This document shows positions 36,242-45,324 of a DNA stretch of 64,000 nt, piece after piece (position 1 is the stretch's first letter; each line of letters opens with the position of its first letter). Position numbers and translations under genes: made by a program. The notes below the pieces were generated by a model. It did not search any database, was not told the origin of the DNA, and saw nothing but the letters and a program-made list of their open reading frames with translations. This stretch comes from Alcaligenaceae bacterium (GTDB lineage: Bacteria > Pseudomonadota > Gammaproteobacteria > Burkholderiales > Burkholderiaceae_B). The stretch is from the NCBI GenBank assembly GCA_013416435.1, contig JACCEN010000011.1, positions 62,001-126,000 of the forward strand, in the 5' to 3' direction.

Positions 36242-37074
36242 ACATCCAGCTGCTTCCAGATCGCCGTGGTGACATCGGCGTTGTTCAGGGTATAGAAATG
36301 CAGCCCTGGGGCGCCGTCATCCAACAGGCGCTGAGACATGCGTGTAATGACGTCGATGCCGAACGCCTTGATAGACGCCTTGTCGTCGCCGAAATCCATC
36401 AGGCGCAAGCGCATCCATCGCGGGATCTCGGCGCCGCACATATTGGAAAAGCGGGCCAGTTGCGCATAGTTCGTGATCGGCATGATGCCTGGCACGATGG
36501 GAACGTCGATGCCTTTTGCACGCACGCGGTCGACGAAATCGAAATACGCGTCCGGATTGAAGAAGTACTGCGTGATGGCGCTATCGGCGCCGGCCTGGAT
36601 CTTGTCGATGAAACGATCGAGATCGGCCTGCGCGCTGCTTGCCTGCGGATGCATTTCCGGATACGCGGCAACTTCGATGTGGAACCAGTCTCCGCTGTGT
36701 TCGCGTATGAACGAGACGAGATCCGATGCGTAATGAAGCTCGCCCGGATCGCCGCCCATGCCCGAGGGCAGGTCGCCCCGCAAGGCAACAATGCGCTTTA
36801 TTCCCTGCTCGCGATAGGAATCCAGGATATTGCCCAGCACGGACCGGGTCGATCCGATGCAGGACAAGTGCGGCGCCGCGTCGCAGCCCAGCTTCTGCAT
36901 CATGCGCACGGTGTCCGCCGTGCCGGTGCGCGTGGAACCGCCCGCGCCGAACGTCACGCTGACATACGCGGGCTGCAGCGCCAGCAGCTTGCCGGCGGAC
37001 TCCGCCAGCTTTTCCTGCGCCGCCGCATCGCGCGGCGGAAAAAACTCCAGACTTACAACCTTCTTGCTACTCAT
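36184..37074 (-). CDS. metF: 5,10-methylenetetrahydrofolate reductase with element-encoded tail
   Basis: This FAD-dependent TIM-barrel enzyme of 296 residues makes 5-methyl-THF for methionine synthesis. Motifs are VSLEFFPPRD (catalytic Glu), VSVTFGAGGSTRTGT, HLSCIGS, ALRGDLPSG, EVAAYPEMHPQA, DAYFDFVDRV, VPGIMPITNY, ending with HFYTLNNADVTTAIWKQL, the usual family C terminus. About 18 further residues ending [10 protein letters not shown] are encoded by palindromic-element sequence. It overlaps the small membrane protein gene by 4 bp and is the last gene of the riboswitch-led ahcY operon. Confidence 0.96.
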   Translation of the reverse strand: MSSKKVVSLEFFPPRDAAAQEKLAESAGKLLALQPAYVSVTFGAGGSTRTGTADTVRMMQKLGCDAAPHLSCIGSTRSVLGNILDSYREQGIKRIVALRGDLPSGMGGDPGELHYASDLVSFIREHSGDWFHIEVAAYPEMHPQASSAQADLDRFIDKIQAGADSAITQYFFNPDAYFDFVDRVRAKGIDVPIVPGIMPITNYAQLARFSNMCGAEIPRWMRLRLMDFGDDKASIKAFGIDVITRMSQRLLDDGAPGLHFYTLNNADVTTAIWKQLDVGSGPELNMGSDPVRGLTP

Positions 37075-37409
37075 GAACCCAATAACCTCGACAGGAGTCC
37101 CGAGACGATGCTATAGACGAATGCACCCAGCAGCGCCCACCAGAACCCGTTGACCTGGAAGCCTTTCAGTACCGAACCGGCAAACCAGAAGACCAGCGCA
37201 TTGAGCACCAGCAAAAACAAGCCCAGCGTGACGATGGTGATGGGCAGCGTCAGCAAAATGAGCACGGGCTTGACCAGTGTGTTGAGCAAGCCCAGGACCA
37301 GCGCTGCGATCAATGCGGAACCGAACGAGGCGACAGTGATGCCAGGCAAGATATATGCAACGATGAGCAGCGCGACGGCATTCAGTATCCAGACCAGAAT
37401 GAGTTCCAT
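37071..37409 (-). CDS. Small four-helix membrane protein, phage-holin-IV-like family
   Basis: This protein of 112 residues consists almost entirely of four hydrophobic helices (about 5-25, 30-50, 55-78 and 88-108), with the family segments LLIVAYILPGITV and LLNTLVKPVLILLTLPITIVTLG. The family carries a holin-like name, but members are widespread chromosomal membrane proteins and nothing here indicates a phage. It sits between ahcY (20-bp gap) and metF (4-bp overlap), an arrangement recurring in betaproteobacteria. A role linked to the methyl cycle is therefore possible but unproven. Confidence 0.85.
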   Translation of the reverse strand: MELILVWILNAVALLIVAYILPGITVASFGSALIAALVLGLLNTLVKPVLILLTLPITIVTLGLFLLVLNALVFWFAGSVLKGFQVNGFWWALLGAFVYSIVSGLLSRLLGS

Positions 37410-37429
37410 GAGCTATTCTCCTTACGGGG

Positions 37430-38848
37430 TTAGTAGCGATAGTGATCAGGCTTGTAGGGGCCCGAAGCGGAAACGTTGATGTAGTCGGCCTGTGCCTGGC
37501 TCAGCGTGGTCAGCTGCACGCCCAGCTTCTTCAGATGCAGGCGGGCCACCTTTTCATCGAGCTGCTTGGGAAGCACGTAGACCTGGCCTTTTTCGTATGC
37601 CTCGCCGCGGGTGAAGAGCTCGATCTGGGCGATGGTCTGGTTGGTGAACGAAGCCGACATCACGAAGGACGGATGGCCGGTGGCGCAGCCCAGGTTCACG
37701 AGCCGGCCCTTGGCCAGCAGGATGACGCGCTTGCCGTCGGGGAAAATGATGTGGTCGACCTGGGGCTTGATCTCTTCCCAGGGCAGGTCTTCGACAGCAG
37801 CGACATCGATCTCGTTGTCGAAATGGCCGATGTTGCAGACGATGGCCTGGTCCTTCATGCGCTCCATGTGCTCGCGCGTGATGACGTGGTAGTTGCCGGT
37901 GGCGGTCACGAAGATGTCGGCCTTGTCGGCTGCTTCATCCAGGGTCACGACCTTGTAGCCTTCCATGGAAGCCTGCAGGGCGCAGATCGGGTCGATTTCG
38001 GTGACCCACACCTGCGCGCGCAAAGCCGCCAGCGCCTGGGCGCAGCCCTTGCCGACGTCACCAAAGCCGCAGACCACGGCGATCTTGCCGGCGATCATGA
38101 CGTCCGTCGCGCGCTTGATGCCGTCGACCAGCGACTCGCGGCAGCCGTACAGGTTGTCGAACTTGGACTTGGTGACCGAGTCATTGACATTGATGGCCGG
38201 AAAGGCAAGCTCGCCCTTCTTCGACATTTGATAAAGGCGATGCACGCCGGTGGTGGTTTCCTCGGTTACGCCGCGTACCGCAGCCAGGCGCTCCGAATAC
38301 CATTTTGGATCAGTGGCGAGCTTGGCCTTGATGGCGGCGAACAGTATGCGTTCTTCTTCGCTGCCCGGGTTGGCAAGCACCGAGATGTCGGACTCCGCCT
38401 TCGCGCCCAGATGCAGCAGCAGCGTTGCGTCGCCGCCGTCGTCGAGGATCATGTTGGCGTGGTCGCCATTGGGCCATTCGAAGATTTCATGGGTGTACTG
38501 CCAGTAGTCTTCCAGCGTTTCGCCCTTGATGGCGAAAACGGGCGTGCCGCTGGCGGCGATGGCTGCAGCGGCGTGGTCCTGGGTCGAGAAGATATTGCAC
38601 GACGCCCAGCGCACGTCGGCGCCCAAGGCCTTCAGGGTCTCGATGAGCACCGCGGTCTGGATGGTCATGTGCAGGCTGCCGGCGATGCGGGCGCCTTTCA
38701 ATGGCTGGCTGGCGGCGAACTCTTCGCGGGTCGCCATGAGGCCGGGCATTTCGGTTTCGGCAATGGCGATTTCGCGGCGGCCCCATTCGGCCAGGGCGAT
38801 ATCGGCAATTTTGTAGTCAGTGACGGTGGCTTCGGCAACAGTATTCAT
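37430..38848 (-). CDS. ahcY: Adenosylhomocysteinase
   Basis: This NAD-dependent enzyme of 472 residues hydrolyses S-adenosylhomocysteine to adenosine and homocysteine, clearing the product inhibitor of methyltransferases. Signatures include [49 protein letters not shown], the Rossmann motif [25 protein letters not shown] and [10 protein letters not shown]. The C terminus KPDHYRY is invariant in the family. It contains the roughly 40-residue insertion near residues 150-190 typical of bacterial and plant forms. ATG at 38848 follows GGAATACCACC. It heads the ahcY - membrane protein - metF operon under an SAH riboswitch. Confidence 0.98.
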   Translation of the reverse strand: MNTVAEATVTDYKIADIALAEWGRREIAIAETEMPGLMATREEFAASQPLKGARIAGSLHMTIQTAVLIETLKALGADVRWASCNIFSTQDHAAAAIAASGTPVFAIKGETLEDYWQYTHEIFEWPNGDHANMILDDGGDATLLLHLGAKAESDISVLANPGSEEERILFAAIKAKLATDPKWYSERLAAVRGVTEETTTGVHRLYQMSKKGELAFPAINVNDSVTKSKFDNLYGCRESLVDGIKRATDVMIAGKIAVVCGFGDVGKGCAQALAALRAQVWVTEIDPICALQASMEGYKVVTLDEAADKADIFVTATGNYHVITREHMERMKDQAIVCNIGHFDNEIDVAAVEDLPWEEIKPQVDHIIFPDGKRVILLAKGRLVNLGCATGHPSFVMSASFTNQTIAQIELFTRGEAYEKGQVYVLPKQLDEKVARLHLKKLGVQLTTLSQAQADYINVSASGPYKPDHYRY

Positions 38849-38921
38849 GGTGGTATTCCAGTAAGCCTGTAGCAGCCAAAGCACCTTTGCAACGTGAGCT
38901 CATCTTCGCCTGTACAGGGAA

Positions 38922-39000
38922 CGATGAGCGCCGTTGGGTGAAGAGACTTTCCCGAGCCTAGCGGTGGATCGTGGATCGACACCGTTGCAGCGCCCCTCGG
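38922..39000 (-). promoter_or_regulatory. S-adenosylhomocysteine (SAH) riboswitch
   Basis: Read on the minus strand, the ahcY leader starts CCGAGGGGCGCTGCAACGG at 39000. It continues with a P2-like hairpin (GGTG...CACC), then GGCTCGG closing P1 with the initial CCGAG, and later CAACGGCGCTCATCG. These blocks match the conserved SAH aptamer in sequence and order, including the pseudoknot partners GCGC/GCGC. A following CTCATC...GATGAG hairpin (about 38899-38928) may be the expression platform. SAH riboswitches turn on ahcY operons when SAH accumulates. A -10 box TACAAT lies at 39010-39015. Confidence 0.9.
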
Positions 39001-39020
39001 GAAGCCTGGATTGTAGCATG

Positions 39021-39141
39021 GGGGTCAGACCCCGTACGGGGTCTGACCCCAAAAAACCAGCCGGGGTCCGACCTCTTAAAAGCTGAAGGGGTCAGACCCC
39101 ATGCGGGGTCTGACCCCGGAAACTAGCCAGGGTCTGACCCC
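39021..39141. repeat. Palindromic element cluster, two full and two half copies
   Basis: Full copies lie at 39021-39050 (perfect) and 39088-39117 (ATGC). Half copies lie at 39063-39074 and 39130-39141. Intervening sequence is duplicated: AAACCAGCC matches AAACTAGCC and AAAAGCT occurs twice, so the array grew by tandem duplication. It separates the DUF1289 stop from the ahcY promoter. Confidence 0.93.
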
Positions 39142-39147
39142 GAAAAG

Positions 39148-39369
39148 CTACCCCTTCCGCTTTGGATAGCCCTGAGCCGTGATGCGTTCCCAGACCGCGC
39201 GTTTTTCGCTGTCATCCAGGAACACCCAGTTGGCGACCTCCATGGCCGTGCGTCCGCAGCCGCGGCAAATATCGTCGTACAGCGTCGAGCACACCGCGAC
39301 ACAAGGCGAATCGCTGGGATCCAGGCTGCGCGCGTCGTCGCGCTTGCGTTTCGCCTCGTGTGCGTCCAT
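39148..39369 (-). CDS. DUF1289 family cysteine-rich protein
   Basis: This 73-residue protein has the DUF1289 core SPCVAVCSTLYDDICRGCGRT, with four Cys spaced C-x3-C-x7-C-x2-C, followed by VANWVFLDDSEKRAVWERI. The Cys pattern suggests a small metal or Fe-S site. Flanking residues are highly charged (HEAKRKRDDAR and YPKRKG). It begins 1 bp after the metK stop and is presumably co-transcribed with metK. The function is not established for the family. The 3' end lies directly next to a palindromic cluster. Confidence 0.88.
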   Translation of the reverse strand: MDAHEAKRKRDDARSLDPSDSPCVAVCSTLYDDICRGCGRTAMEVANWVFLDDSEKRAVWERITAQGYPKRKG

Positions 39370-39370
39370 G

Positions 39371-40534
39371 TCAGGCGGCCTGCTTCAGTGCCAGCGCCTT
39401 GTCCGTGGCTTCCCAGCTGAACTCGGGCTCGCTGCGGCCGAAGTGGCCGTAGGCGGCCGTCTTGGCATAAATGGGGCGCAGCAGGTCGAGCATGTTGATG
39501 ATGCCCTTCGGACGCAGGTCGAAGTGTTCACGCACCAGGCGGGCGATCTGCTCGTCGGGGATCACGCCGGTGCCTTCGGTGTAGACGGTGATGTTGATGG
39601 GCTCCGCCACGCCGATGGCGTAGCTGACCTGCACCTGGCATTGACGCGCAAGGCCGGCGGCCACCACGTTCTTGGCCACGTAGCGGGCCGCATAGGCGGC
39701 CGAGCGATCGACCTTGGAGGGATCCTTGCCCGAGAACGCGCCGCCGCCATGGGGGCATGCGCCGCCGTAGGTGTCGACGATGATCTTGCGGCCCGTCAGG
39801 CCGCAGTCGCCCTGAGGCCCGCCGATGACGAAGATGCCGGTGGGGTTGACCAGGAACTTGCTCTTGGGCGTCAGCAGGCCGTCGGGGAAGCTGGGCTTGA
39901 TGATTTCTTCGATGACGGCTTCGCGGATGTCGGCCTGGGAGACATCGGGCGCGTGCTGCGTGGACAGCACCACGGTGTCGACCTCGGCCGGCTTGCCGTC
40001 GATATAGCGGAAGGTGACCTGCGACTTGGCGTCGGGGCGCAGCCACGGCAGCCGGCCGTCTTTGCGCAGTTCGCTTTGGCGCTGGACCAGGCGGTGCGCA
40101 TACCAAATGGGCGCCGGCATGAGGTCGGGGGTTTCGTCGCAGGCATAGCCGAACATCAGCCCTTGGTCGCCCGCGCCCTGATTCAGGATTTCTTCTTCGC
40201 TGCGATCGACGCCCTGGGCGATGTCGGGCGATTGCTTGTCGTAGGCGACCAGCACCGCGCAGCCTTTATAGTCGATGCCGTAATCGGTGTTGTCGTAGCC
40301 GATGCGCTTGATGGTGTCGCGCGCGACCTGGATGTAGTCGACGTTGGCGGTGGTGGTGATTTCACCGGCCAGGACGACCAGGCCGGTATTGCACAGGGTT
40401 TCGGCCGCCACGCGGGCATTGGGGTCCTGCGTGAAGATGGCGTCGAGGATGGAGTCGGAAATTTGGTCGGCGACCTTGTCGGGATGACCTTCGGAAACGG
40501 ATTCGGAAGTAAAAAGGAAATCGTTATTTGCCAC
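39371..40534 (-). CDS. metK: S-adenosylmethionine synthetase
   Basis: This enzyme of 387 residues makes SAM from methionine and ATP. Motifs are [57 protein letters not shown] and [27 protein letters not shown], covering the ATP and metal sites. The start is GTG at 40534 ([10 protein letters not shown] follows), with AAGGA 11 bases upstream. No suitable ATG exists. It diverges from the first LpxL gene across 246 bp that include a candidate structured leader. Together with ahcY and metF it forms a methyl-cycle neighbourhood. Confidence 0.97.
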   Translation of the reverse strand: MANNDFLFTSESVSEGHPDKVADQISDSILDAIFTQDPNARVAAETLCNTGLVVLAGEITTTANVDYIQVARDTIKRIGYDNTDYGIDYKGCAVLVAYDKQSPDIAQGVDRSEEEILNQGAGDQGLMFGYACDETPDLMPAPIWYAHRLVQRQSELRKDGRLPWLRPDAKSQVTFRYIDGKPAEVDTVVLSTQHAPDVSQADIREAVIEEIIKPSFPDGLLTPKSKFLVNPTGIFVIGGPQGDCGLTGRKIIVDTYGGACPHGGGAFSGKDPSKVDRSAAYAARYVAKNVVAAGLARQCQVQVSYAIGVAEPINITVYTEGTGVIPDEQIARLVREHFDLRPKGIINMLDLLRPIYAKTAAYGHFGRSEPEFSWEATDKALALKQAA

Positions 40535-40554
40535 GGCGATTGCGTCCTTGTATT

Positions 40555-40568
40555 GCCGGTTGCCCGGC
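40555..40568 (-). promoter_or_regulatory. GNRA hairpin just upstream of metK
   Basis: On the minus strand GCCGG-GCAA-CCGGC forms a 5-bp hairpin with a GNRA tetraloop, ending about 9 nt before the AAGGA of metK. It could influence translation or be part of a larger leader structure. Only the hairpin itself is seen directly. Confidence 0.45.
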
Positions 40569-40780
40569 CTGGAGGTTGAACGAAACGCGTTGCACCTCGG
40601 ACACCTGCGTAGCAGTGAAAATCGGGCGCGACGCTTTAGCGGATTAGTTGCACGCCACCCGGAGACAGCGCTTTATCGCCCCGCAAGTTGTCGGTTAACT
40701 CAGCGATAAATGGCATTTTAAGCGAAAATAGCCCCGGATACTATTTACACCACCTTCCGCAAGGGTTATTTCAGCCGTCT

Positions 40781-41635
40781 ATGTTCCGGGCTTTGTTTCA
40801 TCTGCTGGCCTCCCTGCCGCTTCCCGTGCTGCACAGGGTCGGGCGCCTCGCCGGCATGCTCGTCTATGCCCTGCCCGGCCGATACCGCCGGCGCCTGTTG
40901 CAGAATGCTCGCCAGGCGGGCTATCGCAACCCGTCGTTCGCGCGGCAAGCCGCCGCGGAAACCGGCGCGATGATTCTCGAAACGCCCCGCATCTGGCTGC
41001 ACACAGAGCAATGCCTGGACCTCACCGACAGCGCCGACGACCAGGTGGTGCGCGATGCCCTCGCCGAAGGCCGGGGCATCCTGTATTTGACGCCGCATCT
41101 GGGCTGCTTCGAGATCACCGCGCGCTACACGACCAAGCATGGGCCGATCACCGTCATGTACCGCCCTCCTCGCCAGGCGTTTCTGGAACCCATCGTGCAG
41201 CACGCCCGCGACATGCCCGGCCTCAAGGCCGTTCCCGCCTCGACGCAGGGAGTGCGCGAGTTCGTCCGCGCGCTCAAGCGCGGCGAGGCGGTGGGCATGC
41301 TGCCCGACCAGGTGCCCAGCAGCGGCGACGGCATCTGGACGCCCTTTTTCGGCAAGCAGGCCTATACCATGACTCTGGCAAGCAAGCTGGCGCTGCAGAC
41401 CGGCGTGGCGGTCATCCTGACGGCGGGTGAACGCTTGCCTGGCGGAAAAGGCTGGCGCATTCACTATCTGCGGCTGCCCGAACCCCTGCCCTCCAGCCCG
41501 CAGGCTTTGACGGCTTCCATCAACAGCGCCATGGAAACCCTCATCCGCCGTTTTCCGCAGCAATACCTGTGGAGCTACAACCGCTACAAGATTCCCGAAG
41601 AGGCGCCACCGCGCCCCGCCGATCCTCCTCAATGA
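40781..41635 (+). CDS. Lysophospholipid/lipid A acyltransferase, LpxL/HtrB family (first copy)
   Basis: This inner-membrane acyltransferase of 284 residues adds a secondary acyl chain to lipid A. The catalytic HX4E motif is HLGCFE in YLTPHLGCFEITARY. GMLPDQVPSSGDGIWTPFFG is the second conserved block, and the C-terminal YLWSYNRYK is also typical. The N-terminal helix MFRALFHLLASLPLPVLH anchors it. ATG at 40781 is chosen; a TTG upstream at 40688 is less likely. Its stop overlaps the second acyltransferase start (ATGA), so the pair is coupled. Confidence 0.92.
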   Translation: MFRALFHLLASLPLPVLHRVGRLAGMLVYALPGRYRRRLLQNARQAGYRNPSFARQAAAETGAMILETPRIWLHTEQCLDLTDSADDQVVRDALAEGRGILYLTPHLGCFEITARYTTKHGPITVMYRPPRQAFLEPIVQHARDMPGLKAVPASTQGVREFVRALKRGEAVGMLPDQVPSSGDGIWTPFFGKQAYTMTLASKLALQTGVAVILTAGERLPGGKGWRIHYLRLPEPLPSSPQALTASINSAMETLIRRFPQQYLWSYNRYKIPEEAPPRPADPPQ

Positions 41636-42522
41636 AATTCAACAAGCTTCCCCTGCTACGCGGCGTATTCTCCTATTTCGGCCGCAGCCCGTATGGCACG
41701 CGCCGCCGCTGGGCGCGCGCGCTGGGCTGGCTCGCGCCCAAGCTCATGCGCTCGCGGGCGCACATCGTACGCACCAATCTTGCCCTGTGCTTTCCGGAAA
41801 GGTCGCCGCAAGACCGCGAAATCTGGCTGAAGCAGCACTTCCAATTGCTCGCGCAGTCCGTGGTGGACCGCGGGCTGCTGTGGTTCGGCGCCCCATCGAC
41901 CATCATCAACGCCACACCCATTACCGGGCTGGAACACCTGGATGCGCTGATAAAGTCCGAACGCCGTATCCTTATGCTTGCGCCGCACTTCATTTCGTTG
42001 GATGCCGCCGCAACGCGATTGACGCTGTTCCTGCGCGAATCGGCCACCATGTACACGCGCCAGAGCGATGCCGACGTAGATGAGATCGTGCGCCGGGGCC
42101 GTGGCCGTTTCAATACCGTGCATCTGGTCAGCCGCCATGACGGCGTCCGGGGCCTCATCCGCCACCTGCGCAATCGCGTGCCCACCTATTACCTGCCGGA
42201 CATGGATTTCGGCACGACGGGCGCCGCCTTCCTGCCTTTCTTCGGCGTGCCGGCCGCCACCTTGCTGGCCACCGCCCAGATCGCAAAAAGCGTCGACGCG
42301 GCGGTCGTGCCTATTGTGTCCCGGCTGGACCTGGCCACCGGCAAGTATCACGTCCAGGTTCTCCCGCCGCTGGCAGACTTTCCCGGCGACGACACGCCGG
42401 AAGCAGCCACCGCCCGCCTGAACCGGCTCATCGAAGACTGGGTTCGCCAGGACCCGCCGCAATACTACTGGGTGCACCGGCGCTTCAAGACCCGGCCGGA
42501 AGGCGAAGCCCGCATCTACTGA
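41632..42522 (+). CDS. Lipid A acyltransferase, LpxL/HtrB family (second copy)
   Basis: This second acyltransferase, 296 residues, is clearly diverged from the first. Its catalytic motif is HFISLD (HX4D) in [17 protein letters not shown], and the second block is [20 protein letters not shown]. The C-terminal [13 protein letters not shown] is diagnostic of LpxL-type enzymes. ATG at 41632 overlaps the preceding stop. Tandem LpxL paralogs with different acyl-chain or position specificity occur in Bordetella relatives. Which chain each adds is not predictable here. Confidence 0.92.
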   Translation: MKFNKLPLLRGVFSYFGRSPYGTRRRWARALGWLAPKLMRSRAHIVRTNLALCFPERSPQDREIWLKQHFQLLAQSVVDRGLLWFGAPSTIINATPITGLEHLDALIKSERRILMLAPHFISLDAAATRLTLFLRESATMYTRQSDADVDEIVRRGRGRFNTVHLVSRHDGVRGLIRHLRNRVPTYYLPDMDFGTTGAAFLPFFGVPAATLLATAQIAKSVDAAVVPIVSRLDLATGKYHVQVLPPLADFPGDDTPEAATARLNRLIEDWVRQDPPQYYWVHRRFKTRPEGEARIY

Positions 42523-42571
42523 CGCGGCGCCGGCGCAGCCAAACACAATGAATCGGGGCATAATCACTCCC

Positions 42572-43465
42572 ATGATCTGGAACTTCGTAAAAATGCATGG
42601 CGCGGGCAACGATTTCGTCGTCCTGGACGGCGTTCGCCAAGCCATAGAAATGACACCCGAACGGGCGCGCGCGCTCGCGCATCGGCAGTTCGGCATTGGC
42701 GCCGACCAGATCCTGCTCGTCGAAGCGCCGCATCATCCCGAGGCCGACTTCCGCTATCGCATCTTCAACGCCGACGGCGGCGAAGTCGAGCACTGCGGCA
42801 ACGGCGCGCGCTGCTTCGTGCGTTTCGTGCACGAACAGGGCCTGTCGCGGCGCAATCCCCTGCGCGCCGAAATCTGCACCGGCCTGATCACCCTGGACAA
42901 CAGCGCCGAAGGCGGCGTCTCGGTCGAAATGGGCCAGACCCGCTTCCTTCCTCAGGACGTCGCCTTCGACGCTGCAGGCCTCTCAACGCAGGCTCTTGGC
43001 GTCGACACCCTATGGGCGCTGCCGCTGGCCGGCCACCCCGACGCCCTGCTTTCCCTGGTGGCGATCTCCAATCCCCATGCCGTGCAACGGGTGGATGACG
43101 TGGATCGCTATCCCGTGGAAGAGATCGGCCCCATGATCGAGTCCCACCCACGCTTCAAACAGCGCGTCAACGCCGGGTTCATGCAAGTGGTCGACCGGCA
43201 CACCATACGATTGCGCGTCTACGAGCGCGGCGCCGGCGAAACGCTGGCCTGCGGCACGGGCGCCTGCGCCGCGGTCGTCGCCGGGATACGGCTAGGCCTG
43301 CTCGACAGTCCGGTACAAGTCCACACGCGGGGAGGGCCGCTTCGTGTCGCCTGGGACGGCCGGCAACTGCGCATGAGCGGCCCCGCCACCACCGTTTATT
43401 CCGGCCAGGTCGATATCGACAACCTGGTTCAACAGTTCCCTTTAAAGGATGTTTCGCCACCATGA
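42572..43465 (+). CDS. dapF: Diaminopimelate epimerase
   Basis: This cofactor-free epimerase of 297 residues converts L,L- to meso-diaminopimelate for lysine and peptidoglycan. The N terminus [18 protein letters not shown] is diagnostic. The two catalytic Cys are in [12 protein letters not shown] and [17 protein letters not shown] at 42572 matches the family start; an ATG at 42548 would add eight residues. It overlaps the DUF484 gene by 4 bp, in the common dapF - DUF484 - xerC block. Confidence 0.96.
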   Translation: MIWNFVKMHGAGNDFVVLDGVRQAIEMTPERARALAHRQFGIGADQILLVEAPHHPEADFRYRIFNADGGEVEHCGNGARCFVRFVHEQGLSRRNPLRAEICTGLITLDNSAEGGVSVEMGQTRFLPQDVAFDAAGLSTQALGVDTLWALPLAGHPDALLSLVAISNPHAVQRVDDVDRYPVEEIGPMIESHPRFKQRVNAGFMQVVDRHTIRLRVYERGAGETLACGTGACAAVVAGIRLGLLDSPVQVHTRGGPLRVAWDGRQLRMSGPATTVYSGQVDIDNLVQQFPLKDVSPP

Positions 43466-44151
43466 CCGCAGAGAGCCTTACCGCCGACACGATCGCGCGT
43501 TTCCTCCAAGAGCAGCCCTCTTTTTTTCAAGATCATGCGGAGCTCTTTGCCAATCTGCGTGTCCCCCACCCCAATGAGACACGCGCCATATCGCTGGGCG
43601 AGCGCCAGATCCTCACGCTGCGCGCCCGTGTCAAAGACCTGGAATGGAAGCTCTCGGGGCTTGCGCACAATGCCAGCGGCAACGAGCGGACCAGCAAGAC
43701 GCTCACCAGCTGGTGCTGCCGCATGCTGGCCGAAGACGACGCTGCCGTTTTGCCCGGACACATCGTCGACCACCTGCGCGAACTCTTCGACTTGCCGGGC
43801 GTCGCGCTGCGCGTGTGGGACCTGTCCGACCTCGACGCCGACAGCCCGCATGCGCGAGATGTCACCCCGTCGATACGCAACTATGCGCGCGAACTGTCCC
43901 GGCCCTACTGCGGTCCTTACAAGAACCAGGAAGCGGCGGGCTGGCTACCCGAGGTCCCGGCGTCGCTGGCCGTCATTCCTTTGCCGGCGGCCGACGATGC
44001 GTCGCCCATCGGCCTGCTGGTCCTGGGCTCGGACGACATCGAACGATTCACCCCGGACATGGGCACCGCCTTCCTGGAAATCATCGGCAGTCTGGCAGGC
44101 GCCGGCCTGTCGCGCCTGCGGGGCCGTGTCGACAGCGACGACTGCGCCTAG
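43462..44151 (+). CDS. DUF484 family protein
   Basis: This 229-residue cytosolic protein has the DUF484 N-terminal signature [27 protein letters not shown], a coiled-coil-like linker, and a GAF-like C-terminal domain ending [25 protein letters not shown]. It is coupled to dapF by a 4-bp overlap and followed 36 bp later by xerC. The family has no established biochemical function. Its conserved place next to xerC suggests a chromosome-segregation or recombination accessory role, which is inference only. Confidence 0.92.
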   Translation: MTAESLTADTIARFLQEQPSFFQDHAELFANLRVPHPNETRAISLGERQILTLRARVKDLEWKLSGLAHNASGNERTSKTLTSWCCRMLAEDDAAVLPGHIVDHLRELFDLPGVALRVWDLSDLDADSPHARDVTPSIRNYARELSRPYCGPYKNQEAAGWLPEVPASLAVIPLPAADDASPIGLLVLGSDDIERFTPDMGTAFLEIIGSLAGAGLSRLRGRVDSDDCA

Positions 44152-44187
44152 ATCCTGCCCGACGGCTATAGCGCAAAGGAAGCCAGC

Positions 44188-45141
44188 ATGCACCCGCTAC
44201 CGCCGCCCATGGAACAATGGCTTGCCCATCTCCAGGCGCACCGGCGCTATTCCCCGCACACGCTGGCGGCGTACCGTCAGGATCTCAACCATCTTGGGCA
44301 GTGCCATCCCGGCCTGGCGCTCGACCGGTGCACCGAAAGCCACATACGCCAGGCCATTGCGCGGCTTCACGCACAAGGGCTGAAGCCGCGCAGCCTGGCC
44401 CGTGCGCTGGCCGCATGGCGCGGATTCTTCCAATGGTGGGCGCCGGCCGCCGGCCTCGACGCCAACCCGGCCGCCGGCGTCCGCGCGCCCAAGGTTCCGC
44501 GCAGCCTGCCCAAGGCGCTTTCCGTCGACCAGGCGCAGGCCCTGCTCGACCGTCCGGGATTGCCCGAGCCCTCTACGCCGATCGACTGCCGCGACCAGGC
44601 CATGTTCGAGGTGCTGTATTCCAGCGGCTTGAGGCTGTCGGAACTGACCAGCCTCGACTGGCGATACACGCGGCGGGACGGTTATGAGTCCGTCAGTTGG
44701 CTGCAACTGGACGAACGGGAAGCCGTGGTGCGCGGCAAGGGCGGAAAGACACGCAGTGTTCCGCTGGGAGGCAAGGCCGTCCAGGCCTTGGAGCGCTGGC
44801 TGCCTCTGCGCACGCGCCTCCTGCAAGGCGCGTCCGATCCCGACACCGATGCGGCCCTGTTCCTGGGCGCGCGCGGCAAGCGGATATCGCCGCGCGTCGT
44901 CCAGTTGCAGCTGGATCGTCTGGCACTGAAGGTCGGGCTGCCTGTGCATGTGCATCCGCACGGGCTGCGCCACAGTTTCGCCAGCCACATGCTGCAATCC
45001 GCGCAAGACTTGCGCGCCGTGCAGGAGATGCTGGGCCACGCGAATATCTCTACGACCCAGATCTATACGCGCCTGGACTTCCAGCACCTGGCCAAGGTCT
45101 ATGACCAGGCTCATCCCAGGGCGGGGCGCAAGCGGGATTAA
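44188..45141 (+). CDS. xerC: Tyrosine recombinase XerC
   Basis: This site-specific recombinase of 317 residues resolves chromosome dimers at dif together with XerD and FtsK. The N-terminal SAM-like domain has YSPHTLAAYRQDLNHL. The catalytic pieces are Arg in YSSGLRLSELTSLDW, Lys in VRGKGGKTRSVPL, HPHGLRHSFASHML (His and Arg), then LGHANISTTQIYTRLDF with the last His and the Tyr nucleophile. AAAGGAAGCCAGC precedes the ATG at 44188. The dapF neighbourhood identifies it as the housekeeping XerC rather than an integrase. Confidence 0.95.
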   Translation: MHPLPPPMEQWLAHLQAHRRYSPHTLAAYRQDLNHLGQCHPGLALDRCTESHIRQAIARLHAQGLKPRSLARALAAWRGFFQWWAPAAGLDANPAAGVRAPKVPRSLPKALSVDQAQALLDRPGLPEPSTPIDCRDQAMFEVLYSSGLRLSELTSLDWRYTRRDGYESVSWLQLDEREAVVRGKGGKTRSVPLGGKAVQALERWLPLRTRLLQGASDPDTDAALFLGARGKRISPRVVQLQLDRLALKVGLPVHVHPHGLRHSFASHMLQSAQDLRAVQEMLGHANISTTQIYTRLDFQHLAKVYDQAHPRAGRKRD

Positions 45142-45149
45142 GCGGCATA

Positions 45150-45319
45150 GGGGCCAGACCCCACGATCCGAACTTGGGGTCAGACCCCATACGGGGTCTG
45201 ATCCCCGCCACATCAATTCGGCTTCAGGACTTGGGGTCAGACCCCGTACGGGGTCTGACCCCTGCCACATCAATTCGACTTAAGGGCTTGGGGTCGGACC
45301 CCGTATGGGGTCCGACCCC
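45150..45319. repeat. Palindromic element array with 57-bp period
   Basis: A half arm (GGGGCCAGACCCC) lies at 45150-45162. Full copies lie at 45176-45205, 45233-45262 and 45290-45319, exactly 57 bp apart. The last is the compensated TCGGA/TCCGA version. Between them the sequence CATCAATTCG-GCTT or -ACTT recurs, matching the coding 3' end of the znuA-like gene (45325-45342), so the unit includes copied gene-end sequence. Confidence 0.96.
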
Positions 45320-45324
45320 TGCCA

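Noticed and set aside
37071-37409. Holin-like gene as a prophage marker
   Set aside because: The family name is historical. The gene lies within the ahcY-metF operon and no phage structural, lysis or integrase genes are nearby.
44188-45141. Tyrosine recombinase as an integrase of a mobile island
   Set aside because: The dapF - DUF484 - xerC context and protein length identify housekeeping XerC. No attachment-site repeats or tRNA are adjacent.
45150-45319. CRISPR-like array with regular 57-bp spacing
   Set aside because: The spacers are near-identical copies of the adjacent gene's 3' end, not unique sequences, and there are only three full repeats and no cas genes. It is a tandem duplication of the palindromic element.
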